A DNA stretch of 64,000 nucleotides. Source: Lithodes maja. Its lineage: Eukaryota > Arthropoda > Malacostraca > Decapoda > Lithodidae. The notes below the pieces were generated by a model that worked only from the letters and a program-made list of their open reading frames with translations, made no database searches and was not told the DNA's origin. Shown piece after piece: positions 54,690 through 64,000 of this stretch (position 1 is its first letter; each line of letters opens with the position of its first letter). The translations under genes and the position numbers were made by a program. Location of the stretch: positions 186,001-250,000 of the forward strand of contig JBAKBP010000705.1 in the NCBI GenBank assembly GCA_037953745.1, given 5' to 3'.

Positions 54690-56340
54690 CAAACTCTGTT
54701 TGATCTGCCTTCAATATATTTCCAACAATGTTGACACCATGTTCTCTCGCAATCATAGCCTGGTCACCTGTGAAGTACTTGCAAATTAATATGTAGATTG
54801 TTATGGCTCTTTATGAGATGTGATATTTCAATACCCATCATTTTGTACTTTCTCAGGCTAAAATGGTATCACTTTTGCAGACCCTCCTCAAACATTATCA
54901 AAACTCAAGGCTAAATATTTTGTCTCTGAAACTAAAACAACCGTTTGACTTAAAATTATATATACACAAAACATATATAAATACAAATACATAAATAAAT
55001 AAACATAGATACATTTTGAAAAAGTCGCCAACAGGGTTAAGTAAAATACTATTGTGGCGTTCTTTTTATGACCATGTATCAGGTCCTCAGGACTTAGAAA
55101 TATCAAGTGTGTTACATCCTAAGCATAAATCTACTGCATGTAACTTGAATAAACTAAACGAATATCGCAAGCAGAGTAAAATGCATGACTAAACAGTTGC
55201 AGAACATTAAACTGATAATCAAATACCGGGTACCGGTAATGTTGTCCAAGGAAGAGAGAATGCTGTTATTTTGGATTATAATGTTCTTGTTTTAAATATC
55301 GTCAATCAATATGTGTATTACATGATGTCTACATATGGTTAAACACAAAAATAAAGCACAAACATGGAGGGCTTATGCTGTGCTGGGCATTTCCGCGGCG
55401 TTCATTTCTGTCCCATTACCCTTTGGAGTCGGTCGTGGGTAAATCAGGTGCGTTATCAATCCCTGAACACAGAAGCTACTGTGCTTTATCCGGGTTATCA
55501 CTTTTTACCTTACCTGATTAAGGCTCAACACTTTCAGTACCGGTGCCTTTTAACTTTATTATTGGCTACTATTTGATTATTGTATTCAGTTCAATTAACA
55601 GGCTTCGAACTATTTCGCTTAACCCTATTTACTACCACAGATAATTATAAAAATGCATAAACACGTGTTATTATAGGTAGAATAAAATTAGATATACGTC
55701 ACCGGAACAGAAAGGGGTTAGGGTTACTATCTACGGCTAGGTAAACACAGAAAATAGGTGCTGAGAGAGTGGCCAAGAACAAAAGTTGGACCAGACTTTT
55801 GTTTTCCGAAAAAGACTTCAAACTGCCGTCTAAATAGTTTGTAACGTCTGCACGGAGGGTTCACTTGACACTAACGAGGGAGACAGTGGAGTGGTGGCTG
55901 GAATCCTTGATAGTGTTTCAGGATAAGTGACAACATTGACTCCACCTGTGTTCTGAGAGTTTGGTCAGGACACTACTTTTGGACCTTGTTGAACCCGTGA
56001 AATGATTACATATATTACTGAAATACAAAAAAAGGTTAACCATTAATTCATGTATTGATACATCGCCTAAAGAGATAAGAGGTGTGATTGTTTTAAAACA
56101 AGTTTGATACACTGAGCTAATATATTGAAGCATCCTCATGAACAACGTACAATTAGTTAACTCAGTCACTGTTGTTGACCATTTCATGTTTATCATAGAC
56201 CAGTGTCTACTATTGCAGATGATTGTACTTTCTGAATAGATGCCGATACCTGTCAAAATGCGACCCAAGAGCTCCACAAGTATGTACTTTTCCAGAAATG
56301 ATTGCATTGTATTCTAAGAATCTAAATATTGTCCCAAATA
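54690..56340. other. 1.65 kb with no recognised gene
   Basis: AT-rich DNA with short open frames lacking any recognisable motif and no LTR or inverted-repeat boundary. A short coding exon cannot be ruled out. Confidence 0.5.
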
Positions 56341-56363
56341 TATATAATATGTATATATATCTA

Positions 56364-58696
56364 TCTATTTATTGCCTGACGCCGTAATCCCCTAAGGGGT
56401 GGCCACGAACGAACCGCCCCCATGCACCTCTGTCCCCAGTCAGTCGATGCCCCTCCTCCCAACCAGCACCGCTTTCATCCATATACTTCCTCACTCCATC
56501 CTTCCACCTCTCTTTCGGTTTACCTCTCCCTCTGTCCTTCCACCTCGCTCTCGTACACCTTCTTAGTCATTCTCTCTCTTCCTATACGTTCCATATGGCC
56601 GAACCATCTCAAGATGTTCCTTTTCACACTTTCCAGCACATCTACCTCCAAACCACACCTCCTTCTTACTTCCTCATTCATCTGTCTATCCCTCCATGTA
56701 ACTCCGCACGCACTTCTCAAGTAACTAATTTCCACCCCTCTCACTCTTGGTCCGAGTCTCTTCTCAAACGTCCATGCTTCGCTTCCGTAAGTCAGTGTCA
56801 GGATTACCACACTGTCATGCAAGGACTTCTTCACTTCCATACTGACCACCCTATTTCTTGTTACTGCTCTCAGCGTTCCTACAACCTTCTTCACCTGTTG
56901 ACAATCTCCCGCACTTCCTCATCCATAGACATATCTTTACTGAACACACTGCCCAGATACTTAAATAAGCTGACAATCTCCATAGCCTGAGATTTCAACT
57001 TCACCTCACACTCTGTGGCTTCACCCCTTTCGAAGACCATAACCTTGCTCTTCCCCTCATTTACCTTCAGATTCCGTTTTTTGTACACTGTTCCAAACGC
57101 ATTTACCAAACCCTGCAACTCCCATTCATTATCGCTCATCAGAACTGTATCATCAGCAAACAGCAGTACAGGCAGCTTCCACTTATTTCCCTCCCTTATC
57201 AGTGATACACCAACATCCACTGCTCTTCCTTGTATTTCTTTTATTACTCCATTCATATACTGTATACAGTAAACAACCACGGGGACATCACACACCCCTA
57301 TTTCAACCCAACATTCAGGTCAAAGAACTCGCTCTGCTCATTCTCCACACGTACTGCCGCCTTTGCACCCTCATACATGCTCTTCACTGCTTTCAGCAAC
57401 TTGCCATCTACTCCGTATATTCTAAGTACTTTTCACATACCTTCTCTATCCACTCTGTCATAAGCCGTCTCCAAGTCCATAAAGGCAACATAAACCATTT
57501 GTTGTTTCTCCAGATAATTCTCCACAACACAATTCAGGGTAAAAATCTGATCTACACATCCTATTCCTTTCCTAAACCCTCCCTGCTCGTCACCTATCCA
57601 TTTCTCCATTCTCACTCTCACTCTATCAATTACTACCCTACTGTACACCTTCCCTACTACGCTTAGAAGACATATTCCTCGGTGGTTACGACACACACTC
57701 CTCTTTCCCCTTTACCCTTATATAGGGGGACTATTATGTCTGTCTTCCAGTCATCAGGTGCACTCCCTTTCTCCAAAGCTAGTTTGCACATTTTCCATAC
57801 CCATTTGATCACTATCTCACCACCATACCTCAACATTTCCCCACACACTCCATCTGTTCCTGGTGCTTTCCCCAACTTCACTCTTTTCATGGCTTCCCAC
57901 ATTTCTGACCTCCTGATCCCCACCTCCTCCTCCATTACTTCTCTTCTTCTCTCTCCCATACCCCATCTAACTATGTTTGCTGGCGCTTCATTCCTTACAT
58001 TTAGCAGCTTGTTAAAGTACTCCCTCCATCTTTCGACTCTCTCTTGCTTCTCGGCTAGCATTCTCCCATTCTTATCTTTCACACACTTACTGTTTCCCTT
58101 GCTACCTTCCCTAACTTTCTTGTCTTCTTTCCAGAACAGTTTCTTACACTCCCTCCATTTTACACTCAGATTCCTTCCAAATTCCTCATCTACTCTTCTC
58201 TTACTCTCCTCCACTACTCTCTTCACCACTCTCTTTTTCTCCACATACCTCTCTCGTTTCTGGCTCTCCAAATCTTCATTCCGCCTACTACCCAACCACT
58301 CTCTACAGGCTTTCTTCTTGTCTTCCACAGCTATTTTTACCTCTTCTGTCCACCATGCTGTACCTTTCACTCCCCTCCCTCTTCTCCTTACTCCACACAC
58401 CTCCTCACATGCCGCACAGATCTCTTCCTTAAACACCTTGCTCATCTACTCCACTTCTTCCATATCTTCCAGGTCGAACCCACCTAGTGGTCTTTCTACT
58501 GCTCTCCTGTACTCTTACCTGATTTCCTCCTCCTGTAGCCTCTCCACCCTTCTCGCCATTCCACCTTTCTCTCGCCTCCCTCCAGCTCTCCTCTCCCACT
58601 TCTTTTGTATCCTAATTTTAGCTACTACTACATAATGATCAGACAGACCCCCTCCAGTACCCCTATACACCCTAGCATCTAGCCCAGATTTCTTCA
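56364..58696 (-). mobile_element. RTE-like non-LTR retrotransposon, copy 2
   Basis: On the minus strand it begins inside the endonuclease (MKKSGLDARVY) and ends with the family terminus followed by a GATA/TAGA tail. The flanks ATGTATATATAT (left) and ATGTATTTATAT (right) may be a diverged target duplication. It supplies the uninterrupted version of the site where copy 1 was hit by the Jockey/CR1-like element. Confidence 0.83.
56364..58696 (-). pseudogene. RTE-like ORF, endonuclease end to C-terminus, several frameshifts
   Basis: The pieces in order on the minus strand are: GGGLSDHYVVVAKIRIQKKW (58515-58697); WWTEEVKIAVEDKKKACREW, KLGKAPGTDGVCGEML and DDWKTDIIVPLYKG (57663-58445); NHRGICLLSVVGKVYSR-like and ALMDLE/AYDRVDREG-like blocks (57433-57696); FADDTVLMSD near 57150; TLTYGSEAWTF and RWFGHMERI (56520-56894). 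A deletion removes sequence after GLKQGC near 57290. It cannot make an active RT. The antisense open frame at 57682-58635 is a shadow. Confidence 0.8.
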
Positions 58697-58784
58697 TTCA
58701 TGTATTTATATAATTATCATAAAAGAAAGGAAATATGTTCATGCAGTTGAGAACTCGCAGATACATAGTACTGCATACAAAAAA

Positions 58785-58787
<3 letters not shown>

Positions 58788-58825
<38 letters not shown>
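58788..58825. repeat. (AT)n microsatellite
   Basis: A nearly pure AT dinucleotide run of about 36 bases just outside the 5' edge of RTE copy 2. Confidence 0.95.
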
Positions 58826-58826
<1 letters not shown>

Positions 58827-59358
58827 ATATACTCATATATAATATTTGTCTTAGGTTCAAACATACCCATTATATCATTGTAGTGACCGACTACGATAAC
58901 AATGCCAAACATTATATCAAAGCTGCTTTGTTAAGAAATATTTTGCAGTTCAAGGCTCATGTCTGTTTGTCACATACGTATGTAAATATCATGTAGATGT
59001 CTCGAAACTCGAACAATAAAGTTTCTACTTTGATCACATATTGGTTGTGAGGCTCGTCATATGGTACTAAAAGTTATTTAATTATCATATTTCAAAATTT
59101 AACTTGCCTGCAACGTGAAATACCAAACGAGTTTAGAGCCTAATATACAATATGCCTTTATCTGTACCTCTCTGCTTAGTACCACGACGGGTACCAGATG
59201 GTGTTAGCTACAATGAAATATTTTGAATTATCTAATGATTCTGACCTAAATGATGGGATGTATTATTGGAGACTGAACTGAACCAATAACATTCATGTCA
59301 TAATATATATAGACTATCATTCCTATAATACTCGCTTGGACTTCTTTCATTACTGCAT
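58826..59358. other. 530 bases with no recognised feature
   Basis: AT-rich, no open frame or repeat boundary recognised. Confidence 0.5.
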
Positions 59359-59575
59359 AACCCGGGAAGCGCGAGCTATTGGTAATGCACACCCTACCGC
59401 CAAGCGACGATATTAGGCTTTATTCCCGCCTAAAATCGTAATTTTACGATAAATATCGTTATTACTTATTTATATGCGCCTATTTTAAGTTTAATATGAA
59501 GATATTAACATGTAACAGCAATAAAACAAGTGGGAATAGTATTTAGGGGGTTAAAAAAACGAATTATTGCCAACC

Positions 59576-59633
59576 TTCCAGTCATGAAGTGTGAGGCGAA
59601 TGAGTTCCAGTCATGAAGTGTGAGGCGAATGAG
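59576..59633. repeat. 29-bp tandem duplication
   Basis: The unit beginning TTCCAGTCATGAAGTG occurs twice in direct succession, with no difference. Confidence 0.95.
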
Positions 59634-59711
59634 ACGTATACCCTCTCTCTTCTAGGCCTGAAGGCAAACTGAGGCCTCTCTCTCACCTTATTTTTCTCGC
59701 CAGCCACTACG

Positions 59712-61070
59712 GTCCATTCAGACGAGATATATCTGTAAGCCACGCCCCTTTCCACCAGCGCCGTAGATTAATTAAAAGTTATCGTACAGCAATCACTGAC
59801 ATATCACTAACTGCCTTACCACGAAGCTGGTAAGATCTCATAATAACGTTTGATGCGGGATAAAAGAAAGCATTAATACATGTAGATCTGCATTTATGTC
59901 ATGCCACACATAATTTTCCCTTTTACCATTATACTGATAAATGATCGTGTTATGGAAATATATTTCCAAACGGTAAAGAAAACTACAAAAATAAAATTAG
60001 ACCAAGAATATATAGAAGTTTGGTTGAAAAATGTTTATACCACTGTATTCTTATCATCGATTTTTTTCGGTAGCTATTGAAACAATTCAAGAAGCAAGTA
60101 AGTATTCTCAGACAGAACATTATTGTCAATACCATGGTCACTTCAAATTGTATGGAAAGTATGGCAGAGTCGAGGTAGAAGATGATATATACACAGATTT
60201 GCGAGCGCTTGGACTTCTATCTTTGTGTACTCGCCCTCCGTCTCGTCTCGCAATCTTCCTTTCCTCCTATACCCTCCCCCCCCCCCCCCCACCCCCCTCT
60301 CTTTCTCTTGCTCAATGTTCAGTCAAGGACATTCTAGTATAAAATGTCCTTGGTACAGTGACAGTGGTTACAGTGTATGAACAGTAAGGTCAGTCAACAT
60401 GCTACAGTCAATAATTATGTGACCCATTTAGCTGTCAATAATAAAAATACATGTAATTGGCTTGCTTTATTCTTGTAAATGTATTTGAATATTTAGACAA
60501 TACTATTCATGGCTTGACTTGTTGGAGGCACCAGTAGGTCTGCCAAGGGTATGTGGAAGAGACGCCACACTGCCCCGTGAGAAGACAGGCGGCAACTGAA
60601 GCTTGGTGCCCCCGCCCCCCGGCCGCGAGTCTCTTGAAAAGACAGCGGCGTTGCCAATGTAGCTACCTTCCCGCTAGATCTAGAAGTATTTACTTAAAGA
60701 AGGGAATGTAGGTATTGAAACGAGGCTCCAGTCTTGAATTATATTCCTGACTTGATAATCTAGATGAGTTGATAGCTTTGAAAGCCATTCTTAATAAATA
60801 TTTAAGATAAATATATATTTACTTTGATCTAGCACCAAAATGTTCGACCTAGCGATAAAAATTATCGCTTTTTTTTTAATCTTTGAGCCAATATTGTGGT
60901 ATTATTCTAGCATTTTTAGGCATCCATTTACTATTTTGTAGCCTAGCAACTTTTGTATCTTTGATTTGGTAACCCTGCTAGGCTCCGCTATGTGATACAG
61001 GCATGCCAGCCGTATGATAACGGTTGGGGAAGGGGGGCGGGGCTTACAGATATATCTCGTCTGAATGGAC
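59712..61070. mobile_element. non-coding DNA element with about 37-bp terminal inverted repeats
   Basis: The left end begins GTCCATTCAGACGAGATATA and the right end is its reverse complement, with one mismatch in about 37 bases ending at a GCCACGCCCC block. The interior has no transposase-like frame. It holds a poly(C) run near 60275-60292, a small hairpin (AAGGACATT with AATGTCCTT near 60330-60350) and AT-rich stretches. The element sits within the second piggyBac-like MITE, whose halves resume on either side. No target duplication was obvious. Confidence 0.65.
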
Positions 61071-61973
61071 TTTAGATATGCACAGAAGAACACCTTGGAA
61101 TTGGGTTGGTGATATTGGTGCGATAAATAAACCGATAAACAAGGGAATAAGAGGATAAATAGGTGATAACTGAAGGGGGGGGGTTTGACATATGTGGAGG
61201 AGTGATAGTAGGTATGGAGGAGAATTATCTCACTTAATCACATATTCCTTTGTTTTAAGTGCTACTGGGGCCTTTTAAAAGGATTTCTTTAGGCATTGGA
61301 TCTTAAGAGGTTCTTCGTCTTTCACCACCAAAACCTCTTGAGTCTTCTCTCCATTCTCAGGTCAATGTACATATTTAACAACCAAGGTGGCATCCCATAA
61401 CTGTGTCTCACTTCAACTTGGGCATGGTATTGACTCAGGCATAAACACATCTAGCATAATGAAAACAAAGGTTGTGTTTGAATTTAGTAAGAGTATTTTT
61501 ACGTCAATGGCATGTCATTGTTATAATAATTGATTTAAGCACAATAATGTCCTCTGCCTAATAAAATTACACAGGCAAACTAGTGGTTGGATTCTATCGA
61601 CAGGCACACCACGGGGGTGTTCGATGCTTACACCAGTTATAATTTATAATCCTCTTTAAACCAAATAGTAGGGGTGCCCACTGGAGTTCATTTACACTTT
61701 TGGGAACGAAAGGTTTGATGGTTTTAATCTGTTGCTACTAATAGGTGAATGAAAAAAATAAATGTCTTAAGTGTAGCATTCCTGGGGTTTAGAGGGGGCA
61801 GACCCCTAAACCCCCAAAAAATGAAGCCTTCATTTACACTTTGGAGAACAAGGCTGAAATTAACATGGATTAATACCATCATACTACCAGATTGAAATAT
61901 GCAACTTAAGAAAACACAAATTCTGGGGTTTCCATTTAAGAAGGGTTCTTGTGGAGGGTTCACGAGGGTTTCA

Positions 61974-62005
<32 letters not shown>

Positions 62006-63449
62006 GACAATGAACGGAGGAAGGAAAAACACAGATACAAGAAAAAGGTCCATGTGCCTAAAGGCATCCTCCATTCATAAAATGTTTGGAACAACTGGAT
62101 TTAAACATTTGTAGATTGTAAGTTTGTGGAAAGCAATTCGAGGGAAGTGAATTCCAAAGAGTAGTAGCTCTGGGGATAAATGAATTCTGATAAGCAGAAG
62201 TTTTGCATTGTGGAGGAGAAAGTGTAAATTCAAGGGCGCTCTCAGCTGCCCTAGTTCTACGGGGAAAGATGTGGAGAGGCGGCACAATTGAAGCAAGTTC
62301 CTCGGAACAATTGCTGTGAAAATATCTGTAGAATAATGCAAGGGATGCAACGTTTCTTTGTATGGATAATGTAGGAAGGTCCTGTGTGATTGCAGGGTTA
62401 TTGATTAATCTAATAGCTTTATTTTGAATTTTGTCCAACTGCCTCAATGCAACCACTCCACTTCCACCCCACAGAGGTGAACAGTAATCCATCTGAGAAC
62501 GCACATGACTTTTATATATTACGGCCAACTGCTCGTCAGTGAAGAATTCTCGAACTCTGTACAGGAGTCCCAGTTTTTTAGAGGCATTCTTAGCAATGCT
62601 TCTAACATAATGTGTCCAGCTCAAGTTAGTAGTTAATGTTACACCGAGAATGTCAATACTAGGGGAAGTGGGAATATTTACATCATTAAAAAATATATGG
62701 GAGTCAGTGAGATTCTGTCGGTTAGAAAATTGAATGTACTTTGTTTTCTGTGCATTAAAGGAAACTAGATTCTTTTGTCCCCATCCATTAATTCTAGAAA
62801 GGTCCTGGTTCAGAGAAATTGCAGTGTTTATTTTTGAATTTATAAGATCGGGTTGGGTGAAAGAATTGGTAAATGTGAAGGAACTGTGGAGTGTTGAGTC
62901 ATCTGCGTAGGAATGTATTGGATTATGAGTGGTAGATATGAGATCATTGATATGAATGAGGAACAGAATTGGGGCCAAAACTGATCCCTGGGGAACACCA
63001 GCATTTATTAAGTGAAATTGAGAATAAAGGCCATCTACCATTACACATATTTTTCTGTTATGAAGATAAGAAGAAATTAGTGGAACTAATGATGCAAGGC
63101 CGTAGTGTGGCATCTTCGACAATAAGGATTGATGCCAGACTCTATCAAATGCCTTTGATATATCCAGTGCTATTGTATGTGTTTCACCATGTTGGTCTGT
63201 AGCTTGGTTGATTTGATGCGTAAGAAGGCAAAGCATGTCTGCAGTTGATCGACATCGTCTAAAACCATATTGCTTATCACTGATTAATTTATTATTCTCA
63301 AGATGCTTAATTATGTGATTATTTAATATAATTTCAAAGACTTTACCAAGAGTGGAAGTTATAGCTATTGGTCTGTAGTTTGATGGATCTGAAGAGGCAC
63401 CTTTTTTAGGAACTGGATGGATGTTTGCTTCTTTCCAGGGCACTGGGAA
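61974..63449 (-). mobile_element. Jockey/CR1-like non-LTR retrotransposon, copy 2
   Basis: A poly(T) run of about 28 bases on the plus strand is the poly(A) tail. A short 3' UTR and the RT coding region follow. The element is 5'-truncated inside RT, right after a CCCAGT block shared with copy 1. It lies within one unit of the tandem repeat, at a CATTTACAC-like site, with perhaps ATT repeated at the ends. Confidence 0.87.
62058..63449 (-). CDS. Jockey/CR1-like RT, 5'-truncated but open to the natural stop
   Basis: A 461-codon open frame from WKEANIHPVPKKG to the C-terminus FMNGGCL. The first ATG is only the codon nearest the truncation point, not the element's start. RT blocks are SNYRPIAITS at 21-30, QYGFRRCRSTAD at 58-69, ALDISKAFD at 92-100, GVPQGSVLAP at 149-158 and YADD at 179-182. 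A thumb and C-terminal region with YCSPLWGG and TTLWNSLP follows. Unlike copy 1 it has no stop or frameshift in this span, which indicates recent insertion. Fingers, endonuclease and ORF1 are missing, so it is not autonomous. Confidence 0.82.
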   Translation of the reverse strand, partial: FPVPWKEANIHPVPKKGASSDPSNYRPIAITSTLGKVFEIILNNHIIKHLENNKLISDKQYGFRRCRSTADMLCLLTHQINQATDQHGETHTIALDISKAFDRVWHQSLLSKMPHYGLASLVPLISSYLHNRKICVMVDGLYSQFHLINAGVPQGSVLAPILFLIHINDLISTTHNPIHSYADDSTLHSSFTFTNSFTQPDLINSKINTAISLNQDLSRINGWGQKNLVSFNAQKTKYIQFSNRQNLTDSHIFFNDVNIPTSPSIDILGVTLTTNLSWTHYVRSIAKNASKKLGLLYRVREFFTDEQLAVIYKSHVRSQMDYCSPLWGGSGVVALRQLDKIQNKAIRLINNPAITQDLPTLSIQRNVASLALFYRYFHSNCSEELASIVPPLHIFPRRTRAAESALEFTLSPPQCKTSAYQNSFIPRATTLWNSLPSNCFPQTYNLQMFKSSCSKHFMNGGCL

Positions 63450-63830
63450 TTACACTTTGGAGAACAAAATTGAAACTTATACTGGTTTAAACATAAATTA
63501 TCCTAAATACATAACTTATGAACAGATATTCCCTGGCATTTTTGCTTAAGAAGGGCCAGGAAGATTATAAATAGGTCATGTTTACACTTTGGAAAACAAT
63601 ACTGAATTTCACATTGTTCATCCCTGTTGTATCACTAATTAGAAATATCCAACTTAAGAAACAATATTTTGTCGGGATTTTCATTTAAGAAGGATCGGAA
63701 GGGGTCTCAATTACACTTTGGAGATCAAAGTTGAAAACCGTTGTGTCCAAAGTGTGTTACTTTAATAAACATATTCACTGGCATTTTTGCTTTCTTCGTA
63801 GGTACGGTGTGATGATTTTTAATCAAGGGC

Positions 63831-64000
63831 ACTTTTTTCTGATGATCGGCCCCACTTCAAAATGGCAAGCCCAGATGATGATATTGGTATGCTACATCAC
63901 TCAGCTCGTATTCTTTTATTTCGATTCCCAAATTGATTATATTATTATAAATTATTAGAATTGACATCAATTACCAATTTGTTTTAATCATGACAAGTCT
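63831..64000. other. window end, nothing recognised
   Basis: AT-rich sequence after the last tandem unit, with no gene or repeat recognised. Confidence 0.5.

Larger units (their letters stand above)
59362..61311. mobile_element. piggyBac-like MITE, second copy, split by a 1.36-kb element
   Basis: The left end reads ATAA then CCCGGGAAGCGCGAG, matching the terminal repeat of the MITE at 28450-29089. Interior landmarks follow in the same order: AAGTGGGAAxAGxATTT, the CCTCTCTC block, CGATAAAxxACCGATAAA, GGTGATAACTGA and GGAGAATTATCTCAC. The right end is decayed but reaches a TTAA near 61312. It is interrupted at 59712-61070. A 29-base direct duplication lies at 59576-59633. Confidence 0.55.
61691..63830. 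repeat. diverged tandem repeat, about 130-142 bp units, five units
   Basis: The anchor TTACACTTTGGRRAACAA (or a close variant) recurs at 61692, 61834, 63450, 63582 and 63711, each time followed by a later TTAAGAA-type block. The spacing is about 142, 132 and 129 bases, and the interrupted unit restores to about 140 bases when the retrotransposon at 61974-63449 is removed. No coding signal was seen. Confidence 0.75.

Noticed and set aside
61691..63830. CRISPR-like array
   Set aside because: The units are long, diverged and contiguous, with no short identical repeats and no unique spacers, and the context is eukaryotic.

Overview
This window is eukaryotic repeat DNA and I found no host gene in it. 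The protein families are typical of arthropods, and together they suggest a large, repeat-rich crustacean genome, possibly a decapod. They are Gypsy LTR elements of Gmr1 type, RTE-like and Jockey/CR1-like non-LTR elements, a CR1-like element whose first ORF is an SGNH esterase, and a Thr-tRNA-derived SINE. The species cannot be fixed from this sequence alone. A 200-base run of N marks an assembly join.

Layout, left half. An RTE-like element (1-5439) is split by a Jockey/CR1-like element (1140-4035). Two broken LTRs of a second family follow (5440-6691 reverse, 6692-7533 forward). Next come two Gmr1-like Gypsy elements, A and B, in tandem (7534-27753), sharing an LTR region that carries an extra partial LTR. 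Their gag-pol order is Gag, protease, integrase, reverse transcriptase, RNase H, so integrase precedes RT. The last LTR of B carries a SINE. The sequence after the N gap repeats 1,936 bases from before it with three substitutions, so the apparent second pol copy is probably an unmerged contig overlap.

Layout, middle. An old LTR (27754-29277, resuming at 45705-45779) carries a TTAA-flanked piggyBac-like MITE and element C (29278-45704, target duplication CGTT). Element C in turn contains element D (35301-43517, target duplication GTGT). C and D keep Gag, protease and full LTRs but have lost the integrase core and the catalytic part of RT. They share LTR ends and a primer-binding site with A and B, so they look like non-autonomous partners mobilised in trans.

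Layout, right half. A CR1-like element on the minus strand (45780 to about 50050) is split by a solo LTR (46295-48634, target duplication TTTA). That LTR itself holds a palindromic MITE and a short RTE tail. From 50280 to 64000 there are RT and zinc-finger ORF1 fragments, a second RTE copy, a second TTAA-type element containing a 1.36-kb inverted-repeat element, and a tandem array of roughly 130-bp units interrupted by a second Jockey/CR1-like copy with an open RT frame.

The observations I rate highest are two possible RNA structures. One is a hairpin in the protease coding region with identical 14-nt arms and a 31-nt loop in A, B, C and D. The other is an LTR leader hairpin with compensatory stem changes among subfamilies. 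Both may be cis-acting signals shared by autonomous and defective partners. This is inference and needs structural and comparative tests.
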